The translations under genes were made by a program, and so were the position numbers. The notes under the pieces are model-generated. The model worked only from the letters and a program-made list of their open reading frames with translations, had not been told where the DNA came from and did no database searches. 64,000 bases of DNA from JACDAN01 sp963842235 (GTDB taxonomy: Bacteria; Actinomycetota; Thermoleophilia; Gaiellales; Gaiellaceae): the NCBI GenBank assembly GCA_963842235.1, contig CAWJFT010000001.1, positions 62,001 to 126,000 of the forward strand. The letters run 5' to 3'. The stretch's first letter is position 1. Each line of letters opens with the position of its first letter. Shown piece after piece: positions 44,574 to 53,063 of this stretch.

Positions 44574-45421
44574 GCTGCTCCTTCCGCCTCCTTGGCGCGC
44601 CTGGTTTGAACGAAGACGTTGGCCGCCATCGCGGCGAGGGCGACGACGAAGATCGCTGTCCCGATGACGTTGACCTGTGGCGGCGCCCCAACGCGCGCTG
44701 CTCCCCAGACGAAGAGGGGGAACGTTACCTCGCTGCCCGAGTTGAAGTAGGTGATCACGAAATCATCGACCGACAGCGCAAAGGAGAGCAGCAGTCCCGC
44801 CAGGATGGCCGGCGCGATCAGCGGGAGCGTCACCTTGAGGAACGTCGTCCATTCGTTCGCGCCCAGGTCCTTCGCCGCCTCCTCGAGGTGCCGGTCGAAG
44901 CCGACGAGCCGCGCCTTCACGGTCACGACGACGTAGCTGATGCAGAACATGATGTGCGCGATCAGGATCGTCGTGAACCCGGTCGCGAAGTGCAGGTTGA
45001 GGAAGAGCGTGAGCAGCGACGCCCCGAGGACGATCTCGGGGGTCGACATCGGCAAGAAGATCAGCAGGTTCGTGGATCCTCGGCCGCGGAAGCCGTAGCG
45101 GACGAGAGCGAGCGCGATCATCGTTCCGAGCGCCGTCGCGACGATGCTCGAGAGCGCTGCGATCTCGAGCGAGAGCACCAGCGCGTCGCGCAGCCCCGGC
45201 ACGGCGTCCCAGTTGCGCCAGTTGTCCAGCGTGAACCCCTGCCAGACGTAGTTGAAGCGGCCCTTCGGCTCGTTGAACGAGAACGCGATCACGACCGCGA
45301 TCGGCAGGAGCAGGTAGACGAACGCGAGAATCGCGTAGGCCGTTAGCGCGTGCTCGCGGATGAACGCGAGAACACCCGAGCGCCGCCGCGGGGTGGCAAC
45401 GGACTCAGCCGCCACAGTCAC
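44570..45421 (-). CDS. potC: ABC transporter permease, PotC-like (system 1)
   Basis: 283 aa with six TM segments. It opens ILAFVYLLLPIAVVIAFSFN and carries the EAA loop that docks on the ATPase, in LEEAAKDLGANEWTTFLKVT followed by LPLIAPAILAG. Ending SVDDFVITYFNSGSEVTFPL is strongly PotC/YdcV-like. It forms the membrane channel with PotB1. Its start follows a 97-bp gap containing two hairpins after potB1, the only sizeable gap in this transporter block. Confidence 0.9.
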   Translation of the reverse strand: MTVAAESVATPRRRSGVLAFIREHALTAYAILAFVYLLLPIAVVIAFSFNEPKGRFNYVWQGFTLDNWRNWDAVPGLRDALVLSLEIAALSSIVATALGTMIALALVRYGFRGRGSTNLLIFLPMSTPEIVLGASLLTLFLNLHFATGFTTILIAHIMFCISYVVVTVKARLVGFDRHLEEAAKDLGANEWTTFLKVTLPLIAPAILAGLLLSFALSVDDFVITYFNSGSEVTFPLFVWGAARVGAPPQVNVIGTAIFVVALAAMAANVFVQTRRAKEAEGAA

Positions 45422-45460
45422 GACGGCACCTGCGAAGTTCCATTGCGTCGACCGGTCATT

Positions 45461-45520
45461 TCAGACGGCCGCACGGGCAAAGCCCCTACGGCCTGAAGGA
45501 GACATCGCAAGCGATGTCTC
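45461..45520. other. two strong hairpins between potB1 and potC1
   Basis: A perfect GAGACATCGC-AA-GCGATGTCTC stem (45499-45520) overlaps the potB1 stop. A second, TCAG..GGCCG..GGGC-AAA-GCCC..CGGCC..TGA (45461-45496), lies just downstream. They may stabilise or partly terminate the operon mRNA, setting the ratio of potC1 and aminotransferase to upstream genes. Confidence 0.5.
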
Positions 45521-46370
45521 ATCCTGTTAACCGCTCCGTTCCAAGTGCCCGGGAGTAAGCCACGACGCCGATCAGGATCGCCGCCATCAGGACGAAGGAG
45601 AGCGCGGCCGCAGCTGGGTAGTCGATCAGCTCGAGGAACTTCGACTGGATGACGTTTCCGATCATGTGCTGCTTCGGCGTCCCGAGCAGCTGGGCGTTGA
45701 TGAAGTCGCCCGCCGCGGGGATGAACGTCAGGAGCGTGCCGGCGAAGACACCCGGGAGGGAGAGCGGGAGCGTGACTCGTAGAAAGGTCTTGGTCTTGCT
45801 CGCGTAGAGATCCTGCGCTGCCTCGATCAGCCGGGGATCGATCTGCTCGAGCGCCACGTACAACGGAAGGGCCATGAAGGGCAGGAAGTTGTAGGTGATC
45901 CCCGCCACGACAGCGGTCGGCGTCGCGAGCAGGCGGCCGTCCGGGGCGAGGATGTGCAGGTCACGCAGGACGCCGACGACCATGCCCTGATCGGCCAGGA
46001 TGTTCTGCCAGGCGAGAGTCCGGATCAGGTAGGTGACGAAGAACGGCGCGATGATCGCCAGAAGCAGGACGTTCTTCCACCGCCCGCCGCGGAAGGCGAT
46101 CCAGTATGCGAGGGGGTAGCTGATCAGGAGCGCGAGGAGCGTCGCCAGGCCCGCGTAGACGAACGAGCGGACCAGGAAGACCTTGTAGGTCGAGATCGCG
46201 TCCCAGTAGTTGGACAGCTGCCACGAGAACTGGTAGCCGAAGTCGAACGACCCGCTCTGGAGTGACTGATAACCCAGGAAGCCGAGCGGCGCGAGGAAGA
46301 AGATCGCCAGCCAGGCGAGACCCGGCGCGAGCAGAAGGTACGGCGTCAGCCAGCGATTCCTGTGCAACAC
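45519..46370 (-). CDS. potB: ABC transporter permease, PotB-like (system 1)
   Basis: 283 aa with six TM segments. It starts LTPYLLLAPGLAWLAIFFLA, has the PotB-type IRTLAWQNILADQGMV, and an EAA loop IEAAQDLYASKTKTFLRVTL. It partners PotC1 with PotA1 and PotD1 in an importer of the spermidine/putrescine class. The start follows the potD1 stop by 7 bp. Confidence 0.91.
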   Translation of the reverse strand: MLHRNRWLTPYLLLAPGLAWLAIFFLAPLGFLGYQSLQSGSFDFGYQFSWQLSNYWDAISTYKVFLVRSFVYAGLATLLALLISYPLAYWIAFRGGRWKNVLLLAIIAPFFVTYLIRTLAWQNILADQGMVVGVLRDLHILAPDGRLLATPTAVVAGITYNFLPFMALPLYVALEQIDPRLIEAAQDLYASKTKTFLRVTLPLSLPGVFAGTLLTFIPAAGDFINAQLLGTPKQHMIGNVIQSKFLELIDYPAAAALSFVLMAAILIGVVAYSRALGTERLTG

Positions 46371-46377
46371 CTGGCGG

Positions 46378-47547
46378 CTAGCCCCCGATCAGCTGCTGCC
46401 AGCGCTCGTTGTAGTCCTGGTTCGTCAGCGCCTTCACGTCGAAGATGACCACCTTCGAGAGCATCTCGTCGCTCGGGAAGATCAGCGGGTTCGAGCCGAT
46501 CTTCTTGTCGATCCGGAGCGCCGCTTCGCGGGCGCCCTTCACCGGCGAGACGTAGTTGACATAGGCGGCGATCTGCGCCGCGATCTTCGGGTCGTAGACG
46601 AAGTTCATGAACGTCGAGGCGGTGTAGACGTCGCCGCCCTTCGGGATGAGCATGTTGTCCGTCCAGATGTCGCCGCCAGTTGTGGGGAGGTTCCAGACGA
46701 GATTCGGGTTGTCCTGGGTGAGTTGGACGACGTCGCCCGACCAGGAGAAACAGCAGGCGAGATCGCCTCGGCTCAGCGGGCCGGTGTAGTCGTTGCCCGT
46801 GAACTGGCGGATCTGACCCGAGTCGACGGCGGCCTTGATCCGGTCGTAGGCCTTGTCGAACGAGGCGTCGTCGACCTTCGTCGGATCGTCCCCGTTCGCG
46901 AGCATGACGAGGCTCAGGGTGTCCGCCATCTCGGTGAGCAGCGTGACCTTGCCCTTGTACTTCGGATTTTCGAGCAGATCGTCGACCGACATGACCGGCT
47001 TCGAGCCGGTCAGCTTCAGGTTCGTCGCGATGCCCGTCATGCCGGACTGCCAGGGGAGGCTGTACTCGCGGTTCTGGTCGAAGCTCGGGTGCCTGAGCGA
47101 GTCCTGGAGGTTCTTGATGTTCGGAATCGCGCTCTTGTCGAGCTTCTCGGCCCAGCCCTTGTTGACCAGGAGGCCGGGGAAGCGCGAGTTGTCGGTGAGG
47201 ACGATGATGTCGCGGTCGATCGACTGGCCCTGCGACAGCGGCCGCTGGATCTTCCCGAAGTAGGTCGCGTTGTCGTTGATGTCCTCGACGTAGTTGACCG
47301 TGGTGCCGGTCTTCTTCTTGAACTGCTGCAGTGTCGGGCTCTTCTTCGTCTTCTCGTCGATGTCGATGTAGAGCGTCCAGTTCGAGAAGCGAAGCGTCTT
47401 CGCCAGCTGCTTGGCAACGGTGGCCGTGGTCCCAGCGGCCGGCGAGCTCTCTCCTCCGCACGCGGCCAGGATCCCCGGCAACGAGATCGCCACCCCTCCG
47501 AGGGCCGTCCGCCGCAGTAGCTCGGTGCGGGTGAAGCGGTCGTTCAT
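46378..47547 (-). CDS. potD: polyamine-type extracellular solute-binding lipoprotein (system 1)
   Basis: 389 aa. The N-terminus has a twin-arginine-like motif and lipobox (RRTALGGVAISLPGILAACG), so it is exported and lipid-anchored. PotD family features: TLRFSNWTLYIDIDE, NSRFPGLLVNKGWAEKLDKS, LPWQSGMTGIATNLK, LSRGDLACCFSWSGDVVQL and IPKGGDVYTASTFMNFVYDP. Trp and Asp residues at these positions form the polyamine pocket in known members. The ATG overlaps the potA1 stop. It differs considerably from PotD2, suggesting another ligand. Confidence 0.92.
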   Translation of the reverse strand: MNDRFTRTELLRRTALGGVAISLPGILAACGGESSPAAGTTATVAKQLAKTLRFSNWTLYIDIDEKTKKSPTLQQFKKKTGTTVNYVEDINDNATYFGKIQRPLSQGQSIDRDIIVLTDNSRFPGLLVNKGWAEKLDKSAIPNIKNLQDSLRHPSFDQNREYSLPWQSGMTGIATNLKLTGSKPVMSVDDLLENPKYKGKVTLLTEMADTLSLVMLANGDDPTKVDDASFDKAYDRIKAAVDSGQIRQFTGNDYTGPLSRGDLACCFSWSGDVVQLTQDNPNLVWNLPTTGGDIWTDNMLIPKGGDVYTASTFMNFVYDPKIAAQIAAYVNYVSPVKGAREAALRIDKKIGSNPLIFPSDEMLSKVVIFDVKALTNQDYNERWQQLIGG

Positions 47548-48638
47548 GCGTTTTCCTCCTCCTCGGTCTTGTCGACCACGAATGCCGCATCGGGATCGAA
47601 CGAGAGCTCGACGCCTGCGCCCGGCTCGAGGCCCCCGGCGCGCGACTCGGCATTCTGGACGAAGACGCTCACGGTTCCATCCGGCGTCTTGACGATGTAC
47701 TGGGTCGCAACTCCGACGTACGAGCGCTCCGCGATGGTGCCCTTCAACCGGTTTTCCCCCTCGCGCAGGGGCTCCAGTCGAAGCTTCTCGGGCCTGATGC
47801 CGACGGCGACCTCGGTCCCGCGCGCCGGAAGGGCCTCGTCGACTCTGATCGTCACTCCGCTTTTTAGCCGCACCGCCCGGCCGTCCTCGACGGCGCCCTC
47901 GAGCAGGTTCGACGCCCCGAGGAAGCGCGCGACGAAGCTCGTGCGCGGGCGCTCGTAGAGCTCCTCGGGCGCGCCGAGCTGCTCGATCTGCCCGCCGTTC
48001 ATCACGGCGATCGCGTCGGCCATCGTCATCGCCTCCTCCTGGTCGTGCGTGACGTGGACGAAGGTGATCCCGATGTCGTGCTGGATCCGCTTGAGCGTCA
48101 GCTGCATCTGCTTCCGCAACTTCATGTCGAGGGCGCCGAGCGGCTCGTCGAGCAGCAGCACCTGGGGGCTGTTGACGAGTGCGCGGGCGAGAGCGACGCG
48201 CTGCTGCTGACCGCCCGAGAGCTGTCGCGGCTTGCGGCCGCCGAGGCCGGTGAGGTCGACCATGCCGAGGATCTCGCGCACGCGACCCTCGAGCTGCCCG
48301 CCCTTGATCCCCTTGCGGCGAAGCCCGAAGGCCACGTTCTCGAAGATGGTCAGGTGCGGGAAGAGCGCGTAGCTCTGGAAGACCGTGTTGACGTCGCGCT
48401 TGTGCGGCGGGAGACCGGTGACCGCCCGGTCTCCGAGGAAGATCGTGCCTTCGTCGGGCTCGTCGAAGCCGCCGATCATCCGGAGCGTCGTCGTCTTGCC
48501 GCAGCCCGAGGGCCCGAGCAGCGCGAAGAACGATCCGCGAGGGATCTCGAGCGAGACGCCGTCGACGGCGACCACGTCGTCGAAGCGCTTCGTGACGCGG
48601 TCGAGCCGGACGTCAGCAGGCTGCCGGGCGAAGTTCAC
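47544..48638 (-). CDS. potA: ABC transporter ATP-binding protein, PotA-like (system 1)
   Basis: 364 aa from the GTG at 48638 (AAGGA 10 bp upstream); a TTG at 48677 overlapping the aldehyde dehydrogenase stop is an alternative. Walker A GPSGCGKTTTLRMIGG, Q-loop VFQSYALFPHLTIFENV, signature QLSGGQQQRVALARAL, Walker B LLLDEPLGALD and switch His VHVTHDQEEAMTM. The C-terminal TOBE domain (EVAVGIRPEKLRLEP, IAERSYVGVATQYIVKT) is typical of PotA/PotG. It energises PotB1/C1. Confidence 0.93.
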   Translation of the reverse strand: MNFARQPADVRLDRVTKRFDDVVAVDGVSLEIPRGSFFALLGPSGCGKTTTLRMIGGFDEPDEGTIFLGDRAVTGLPPHKRDVNTVFQSYALFPHLTIFENVAFGLRRKGIKGGQLEGRVREILGMVDLTGLGGRKPRQLSGGQQQRVALARALVNSPQVLLLDEPLGALDMKLRKQMQLTLKRIQHDIGITFVHVTHDQEEAMTMADAIAVMNGGQIEQLGAPEELYERPRTSFVARFLGASNLLEGAVEDGRAVRLKSGVTIRVDEALPARGTEVAVGIRPEKLRLEPLREGENRLKGTIAERSYVGVATQYIVKTPDGTVSVFVQNAESRAGGLEPGAGVELSFDPDAAFVVDKTEEEENA

Positions 48639-48673
48639 GTCCGCAGCTTCCTTCTTCGCGTCCGGCGCGAGGG

Positions 48674-50110
48674 TCAAGCCAGTTTCGCCATCACGTGTTT
48701 CACCTGCGTGTAGTCCTCGAGTGCGTAGATCGAGAGATCTTTGCCGTAGCCCGACTGCTTGAAGCCGCCGTGCGGCATCTCCGAGACGAGCGGGATGTGG
48801 TCGTTGATCCAGACCGTGCCGAACTCGAGCTTGCGGGAGGCGTTCAGCGCGCGCCCTATGTCGCGCGTGAAGACCGAGGCCGCGAGCCCGTACGGGACGT
48901 CGTTCGCCCACGCAATTGCCTGGTCGTCGTCGGCGAAGCGCTGGACGGTGACAACGGGACCGAAGACCTCGCGCTGCACGATCTCGTCGGTCTGGTCGAC
49001 GTCGACGACCACCGTCGGGTTGACGAAGAAGCCACGGTCGCCGTTCGTGCCTCCGCCGGTCAGGACGGTCGCCCCCTTCGCGCGGTCCAGGAATCCGAGC
49101 ACACGGTCCTGCTGCGCCTTCGAGATCACCGGTCCCATCTCGATCTCGTCACCCTCCGCCGGGTCGCCGACGCCCAGCGACTCCACGGCCGGGACGAGCT
49201 CGTCGAGCAGCTTGTCGTAGATCTGTGGGCCCGCCACGACGCGGGAAGCCGCGGTGCAGTCTTGCCCCGAGTTCCAGTAGCCGCCGATCTTGATCGCCTC
49301 CGCAACCTGAGCGGGGTCGGCGTCGTCGAAGACGACCATCGGCGCCTTCCCGCCGAGCTCGAGGTGGACGCGCTTCAGCGTCTCCGACGCCGTCTTGGCG
49401 ATCTCCTTTCCGGTCGCGACGTCGCCCGTCAGAGAGACCATGCGGACGTCCGGGTGCCGGACGATGCCCGCGCCGACAGGCTCGCCGTCACCGGTGATGA
49501 CGTTGAGAACGCCGGCCGGGATCACGTCGGATGCGAGCTGGGCGAAGCGGAGCGTCGACAGCGGCGTCTGCTCGGACGGCTTCAGGACGGAGACGTTGCC
49601 GCCGGCGAGCGCGGGAGCGAACTTCCAGACCGCCATCATCAGCGGGTAGTTCCACGGCGCGATCTGCCCCACGACGCCGATCGGCTCCCGGCGGACCCAC
49701 GAGGTGTAGCCCGTCATGTACTCGCCGGTTGCCCGGCCCTCGAGGATGCGCGCGGCGCCGGCGAAGAAGCGCAGGTTGTCGGCGCAGACCGGCATCTCGT
49801 CCCGCGCCGCCGCGAGCGGCTTGCCGACGTTCTGGGACTCGATCTGTGCGAGCTCCTCGGTGTGCTCGTCGATCACGTCCGCGAGCTTGAGCAGGAGCTC
49901 CGCGCGCTCGGCGGGAGTGACTTCCCTCCATTCGGCCCACGCCTTGGCGGCGGCCTCGACGGCACGGTCGACGTCCGCCTGCGTCCCTTCCGGCACCTCG
50001 CCGATCGTCTCTCCGGTCGCGGGGTTGATGATCTCGGCGGTTCCGCCCTCGACGGCGTCCACCCACTCGCCGCCGACGAGGTTCCGCAGCTGCTGAACCG
50101 TGACGCTCAT
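48674..50110 (-). CDS. NAD(P)-dependent aldehyde dehydrogenase (aminobutyraldehyde-type)
   Basis: 478 aa. Catalytic Cys in GYWNSGQDCTAASRV, general-base Glu in VHLELGGKAPMVVFDDAD, and the cofactor loop LTGDVATGKEIAKTAS. The oxyanion Asn region is QIAPWNYPLMMAVWKFAPAL. The ending VWINDHIPLVSEMPHGGFKQ plus SGYGKDLS strongly resembles gamma-aminobutyraldehyde dehydrogenase (PatD/PuuC-like). Sitting between two polyamine transporter sets and with a GABA-transaminase-like gene in the same run, oxidation of 4-aminobutanal to GABA is a fair inference. Confidence 0.9.
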   Translation of the reverse strand: MSVTVQQLRNLVGGEWVDAVEGGTAEIINPATGETIGEVPEGTQADVDRAVEAAAKAWAEWREVTPAERAELLLKLADVIDEHTEELAQIESQNVGKPLAAARDEMPVCADNLRFFAGAARILEGRATGEYMTGYTSWVRREPIGVVGQIAPWNYPLMMAVWKFAPALAGGNVSVLKPSEQTPLSTLRFAQLASDVIPAGVLNVITGDGEPVGAGIVRHPDVRMVSLTGDVATGKEIAKTASETLKRVHLELGGKAPMVVFDDADPAQVAEAIKIGGYWNSGQDCTAASRVVAGPQIYDKLLDELVPAVESLGVGDPAEGDEIEMGPVISKAQQDRVLGFLDRAKGATVLTGGGTNGDRGFFVNPTVVVDVDQTDEIVQREVFGPVVTVQRFADDDQAIAWANDVPYGLAASVFTRDIGRALNASRKLEFGTVWINDHIPLVSEMPHGGFKQSGYGKDLSIYALEDYTQVKHVMAKLA

Positions 50111-50142
50111 GCAAACCTCCTGGATTAGGCCGGGAACCTATC

Positions 50143-50967
50143 TCACTGGCGGGCACCGGCGGCAGCTGCTCCGGCGCTACCGACGGTGGGTTCGTGGGTC
50201 AGGCGCTGGGCGATCCACACGGGGATGACGGAGAGCACGATCACGGCGACGGCGACGACGTTGACGACCGGGAGCTCGCGGGGCCGCGAAAGGTTCGCGA
50301 AGATCCAGATCGGGAGGGTCTGCTGGGCACCGGAGGTAAAGATTGTGACCACGACCTCGTCGAAGGAGAGCGCGAAAGCGAGCAGCGCGCCGGCCAGCAG
50401 CGCGCTCCGCAACGCGGGGAAGGTGACGTAGCGGAAGGTCTGCCACGGGCCGGCGCCGAGGTCGGCCGAGGCCTCCTCGAACGAGCCGGCCATACGGCGC
50501 AGGCGGGCGAGCGCGTTGTTGTAAACGACGACGATGCAAAAGGTCGCGTGCCCGACGATGATCGTGATCAGGCCAAAGGGGATACCGGCGTTCTGGAAGG
50601 TCGCCTGCAGTGCGAGCCCGGTGATGATCCCCGGCAACGCGATCGGGAGGATGACGAGGAACGAGATCGTCTCCCGCCCGAAGAAGCCGTAGCGCGAGAC
50701 GGCGAGCGAGGCGAGCGTGCCGAGGACGAGCGCGAGGGCCGTCGCCCCCAGCGCGGCCTGCACAGAGAGCCAGATCGCGTCCCGGACGGCCTCGTCGTGG
50801 TACGCGACGCCGAACCACTTGGTGCTGAAGTTCTCGATCGGCCAGCCCTGCGTGACGTTCTCGTTGAACGCGTAGAGGACGATGACGACCAGCGGCGCAT
50901 AGATGAACGCCAGCGTCACGCCTGCGCCGAGGCGGAGAAGCGCTCGGGTGAGACGCGACTCAGTCAC
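50143..50967 (-). CDS. potC: ABC transporter permease, PotC-like (system 2)
   Basis: 274 aa from the GTG at 50967, overlapping the potB2 stop (GTGA). Longer upstream reading is antisense noise. Six TM segments, start LGAGVTLAFIYAPLVVIVLY, EAA loop FEEASADLGAGPWQTFRYVT, ending ALSFDEVVVTIFTSGAQQTL. The last residues are Ala/Gly rich. 32 bp separate it from the aldehyde dehydrogenase gene downstream. Confidence 0.91.
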   Translation of the reverse strand: MTESRLTRALLRLGAGVTLAFIYAPLVVIVLYAFNENVTQGWPIENFSTKWFGVAYHDEAVRDAIWLSVQAALGATALALVLGTLASLAVSRYGFFGRETISFLVILPIALPGIITGLALQATFQNAGIPFGLITIIVGHATFCIVVVYNNALARLRRMAGSFEEASADLGAGPWQTFRYVTFPALRSALLAGALLAFALSFDEVVVTIFTSGAQQTLPIWIFANLSRPRELPVVNVVAVAVIVLSVIPVWIAQRLTHEPTVGSAGAAAAGARQ

Positions 50968-51860
50968 AAAGACTCGAACGCCCCCAGCCGCCGGGCCCCG
51001 ATGAGGTAGACGACCATCACTCCGATCGGGACGAGGGTGTACGCCGCGGCCAGCGGAAGCGCCTGGCCGCGGATGGAGTAGATGACCGTGCCCATGAACT
51101 GCTCGCTCGTGATCAGTCCGGGCGCGATGTAATCGCCGAGCGTCAGGGAGAACGTGAAGATCGAACCGGCGACGACCGCCGGGAAGACGAGCGGAAGGAT
51201 CACGCGGAAGAACGTACGACCGGACCGCGCTCCCAGATCGGCCGAGGCCTCGAGCAGCGACGACGGGATCCGCTCGAGCGCGGCGAAGATCGGGAGGATC
51301 ATGAACGGCAGCCAGAGGTACGTGAAGACGAGCCAGAGCCCGGTCGGCGTGTAGCCCGGGCCCGAGAGCCCGATCGGCCCGAGCGCCCAATCGAGGATCC
51401 CGCCGTTGGCGAGCATCGTCCGCCACGCGTAGGCCTTCACGAGGTAGCTGGCCCAGAGCGGCGTGACGACGGCGATCACGAGCATGTAGCGCGTCCGTCG
51501 GGAGGCGATTCGCGCCATGTAGTAGGCGATCGGGAACGCGAGGATCGCATCCGCGATGGTGACGAGCGCGGCCATCTCGATCGTCCGCCAGGCCACGTTC
51601 CGGTACACCGGTCGCTCGAGCAGCGTCCGGAAGTTGTCGAGCGTGAAGGTGTGGACGATCTCGGAGGTGAACTCGTCGGTCTGCCAGAACGCCGCGAGCA
51701 GGAGGATGAAGAGGGAGCCGAGGTAGACGAGGAAGAGCCAGGCGAGGGGGGCGGCGAGGAGCCCGCCGACCCGCAGCCGCGGATGTCGGAAGAGGAACGT
51801 CGAGAGCCGCCGGCCGGGGCCGACCCGGCGCGACGGCTCTCGATACGCGGCTGTTGCCAA
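50964..51860 (-). CDS. potB: ABC transporter permease, PotB-like (system 2)
   Basis: 298 aa from a TTG start that directly follows the potD2 stop. Six TM segments: VGGLLAAPLAWLFLVYLGSL first, then WASYLVKAYAWRTMLANGGI (PotB signature region) and an EAA loop LEASADLGARSGRTFFRVIL. The TTG is chosen because no other start lies near and the spacing is exact. It forms the channel with PotC2. Confidence 0.9.
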   Translation of the reverse strand: MATAAYREPSRRVGPGRRLSTFLFRHPRLRVGGLLAAPLAWLFLVYLGSLFILLLAAFWQTDEFTSEIVHTFTLDNFRTLLERPVYRNVAWRTIEMAALVTIADAILAFPIAYYMARIASRRTRYMLVIAVVTPLWASYLVKAYAWRTMLANGGILDWALGPIGLSGPGYTPTGLWLVFTYLWLPFMILPIFAALERIPSSLLEASADLGARSGRTFFRVILPLVFPAVVAGSIFTFSLTLGDYIAPGLITSEQFMGTVIYSIRGQALPLAAAYTLVPIGVMVVYLIGARRLGAFESL

Positions 51861-53063
51861 CTAGCCCCTGATCTCGGTCCAGGCGGCCTTCCAGTCCTCC
51901 TGGGTCTTACAAACGTCGCCGCGGTCGTCGCCGCAGTCCTTCGTCGGCGTCGTCCAGTAGTAGACGTCCTTCCACCAGCCCTCGTCCTCGGCATGGAACG
52001 CGGCGCAGTGGTTCTTGTTCGTGGTGAGCGCACACGCCTTCGCGTTCACCGGCGCCTCGCCGAAGCTCTCGGCCACCTTCGCCTGCGCGCTCGGCGAGAT
52101 GATGTAGTCCATCCACAGGTACATGCAGTTCGGGTGCTTGGCCTTGGAATAGATCATCCAGGTGTCCGACCAGCCGGTCGTCCCCTCCGTCGGCTTCACG
52201 GCCTTGACGGGAACCGGCGGCTTCGCGCCCTCGAGCAGGTTCACCTGGTACGGCCACGTGGTGCCTACGACGCTGTTCCCGTTCGTGAACGACTGCACCT
52301 GCTTGGCGACGTCGCCAGGCCAGTACTCACCGACGTTCGGCGCCTGCTGCTTGAGCAGTGCGACCGCAGCCTGGAACTGCTTGTCGTCGAGCTCGTACGG
52401 GTTGTCGATCTCCAGGTCGGGCTGCGTCGCCTTGAGATAGACGGCGGCGTCCGCGATGAAGATCGAGTCGTCGTAGATCGAGACCTTGCCCTTGTACTGG
52501 CTCGCCTTGTCCCAGATCACGTTCCAGCTATTCGTGCTCGCCGGCAGGGCGTCGGTGCGGAAGACGAGGAGGTTCGGGCCCCGTCCGTGCGGGACGCCGT
52601 ACGGCTCGCCGTCCTTGCTGTTGTAGGACTGGTTCTTGACCCCCTCCTGGACGTCGGCAAAGTTCGGCGTCAGGTCGGTGTCGATCGGCGCCACGTCGCC
52701 GCGGGCCATCAGCCGGACACTTGCGTTTCCTGACGCGGAGACGCCGTCGTACTGGCCCGTCGAGAGCAGGTCGATCATGTCGTCCGAGCTCGCCCCGTCC
52801 TTCGTCTTTACCGCGCAGCCCGTCTGATCGGTGAACGGCTTGGCCCACGCCGGGTCGGCGTAGCCGGACCAGATGACGAGGTTGACCTGACCCTCGTCGC
52901 GGGCCTTCTGCTTGATCTCGTCGAGGTCGCTGCCGAGCCCTTCGATCTGCGTCGCGCTTCCTCCGTTGTCGTCTCCGCCGCAGCTCGCGGCCGACAGCGC
53001 GGCGACGACGAGGAAGGCCGCGAGGCCGATCGCTTTTATCCAACGGCAACGTGCTTTGTTCAT
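51861..53063 (-). CDS. potD: polyamine-type extracellular solute-binding lipoprotein (system 2)
   Basis: 400 aa from the ATG at 53063 (GGAGGA upstream). Lipobox region LAAFLVVAALSAASCGGDD. PotD-like motifs: GQVNLVIWSGYADPAWAKPF, TGQYDGVSASGNASVRLMAR, FADVQEGVKNQSYNS, WPYQVNLLEGAKPPVPVKAV. The C-terminal CALTTNKNHCAAFHAEDEGW and KDCGDDRGDVC add several Cys, unusual for PotD, that may form extra disulfides. The N-terminus overlaps the potA2 stop (ATGA). Confidence 0.91.
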   Translation of the reverse strand: MNKARCRWIKAIGLAAFLVVAALSAASCGGDDNGGSATQIEGLGSDLDEIKQKARDEGQVNLVIWSGYADPAWAKPFTDQTGCAVKTKDGASSDDMIDLLSTGQYDGVSASGNASVRLMARGDVAPIDTDLTPNFADVQEGVKNQSYNSKDGEPYGVPHGRGPNLLVFRTDALPASTNSWNVIWDKASQYKGKVSIYDDSIFIADAAVYLKATQPDLEIDNPYELDDKQFQAAVALLKQQAPNVGEYWPGDVAKQVQSFTNGNSVVGTTWPYQVNLLEGAKPPVPVKAVKPTEGTTGWSDTWMIYSKAKHPNCMYLWMDYIISPSAQAKVAESFGEAPVNAKACALTTNKNHCAAFHAEDEGWWKDVYYWTTPTKDCGDDRGDVCKTQEDWKAAWTEIRG

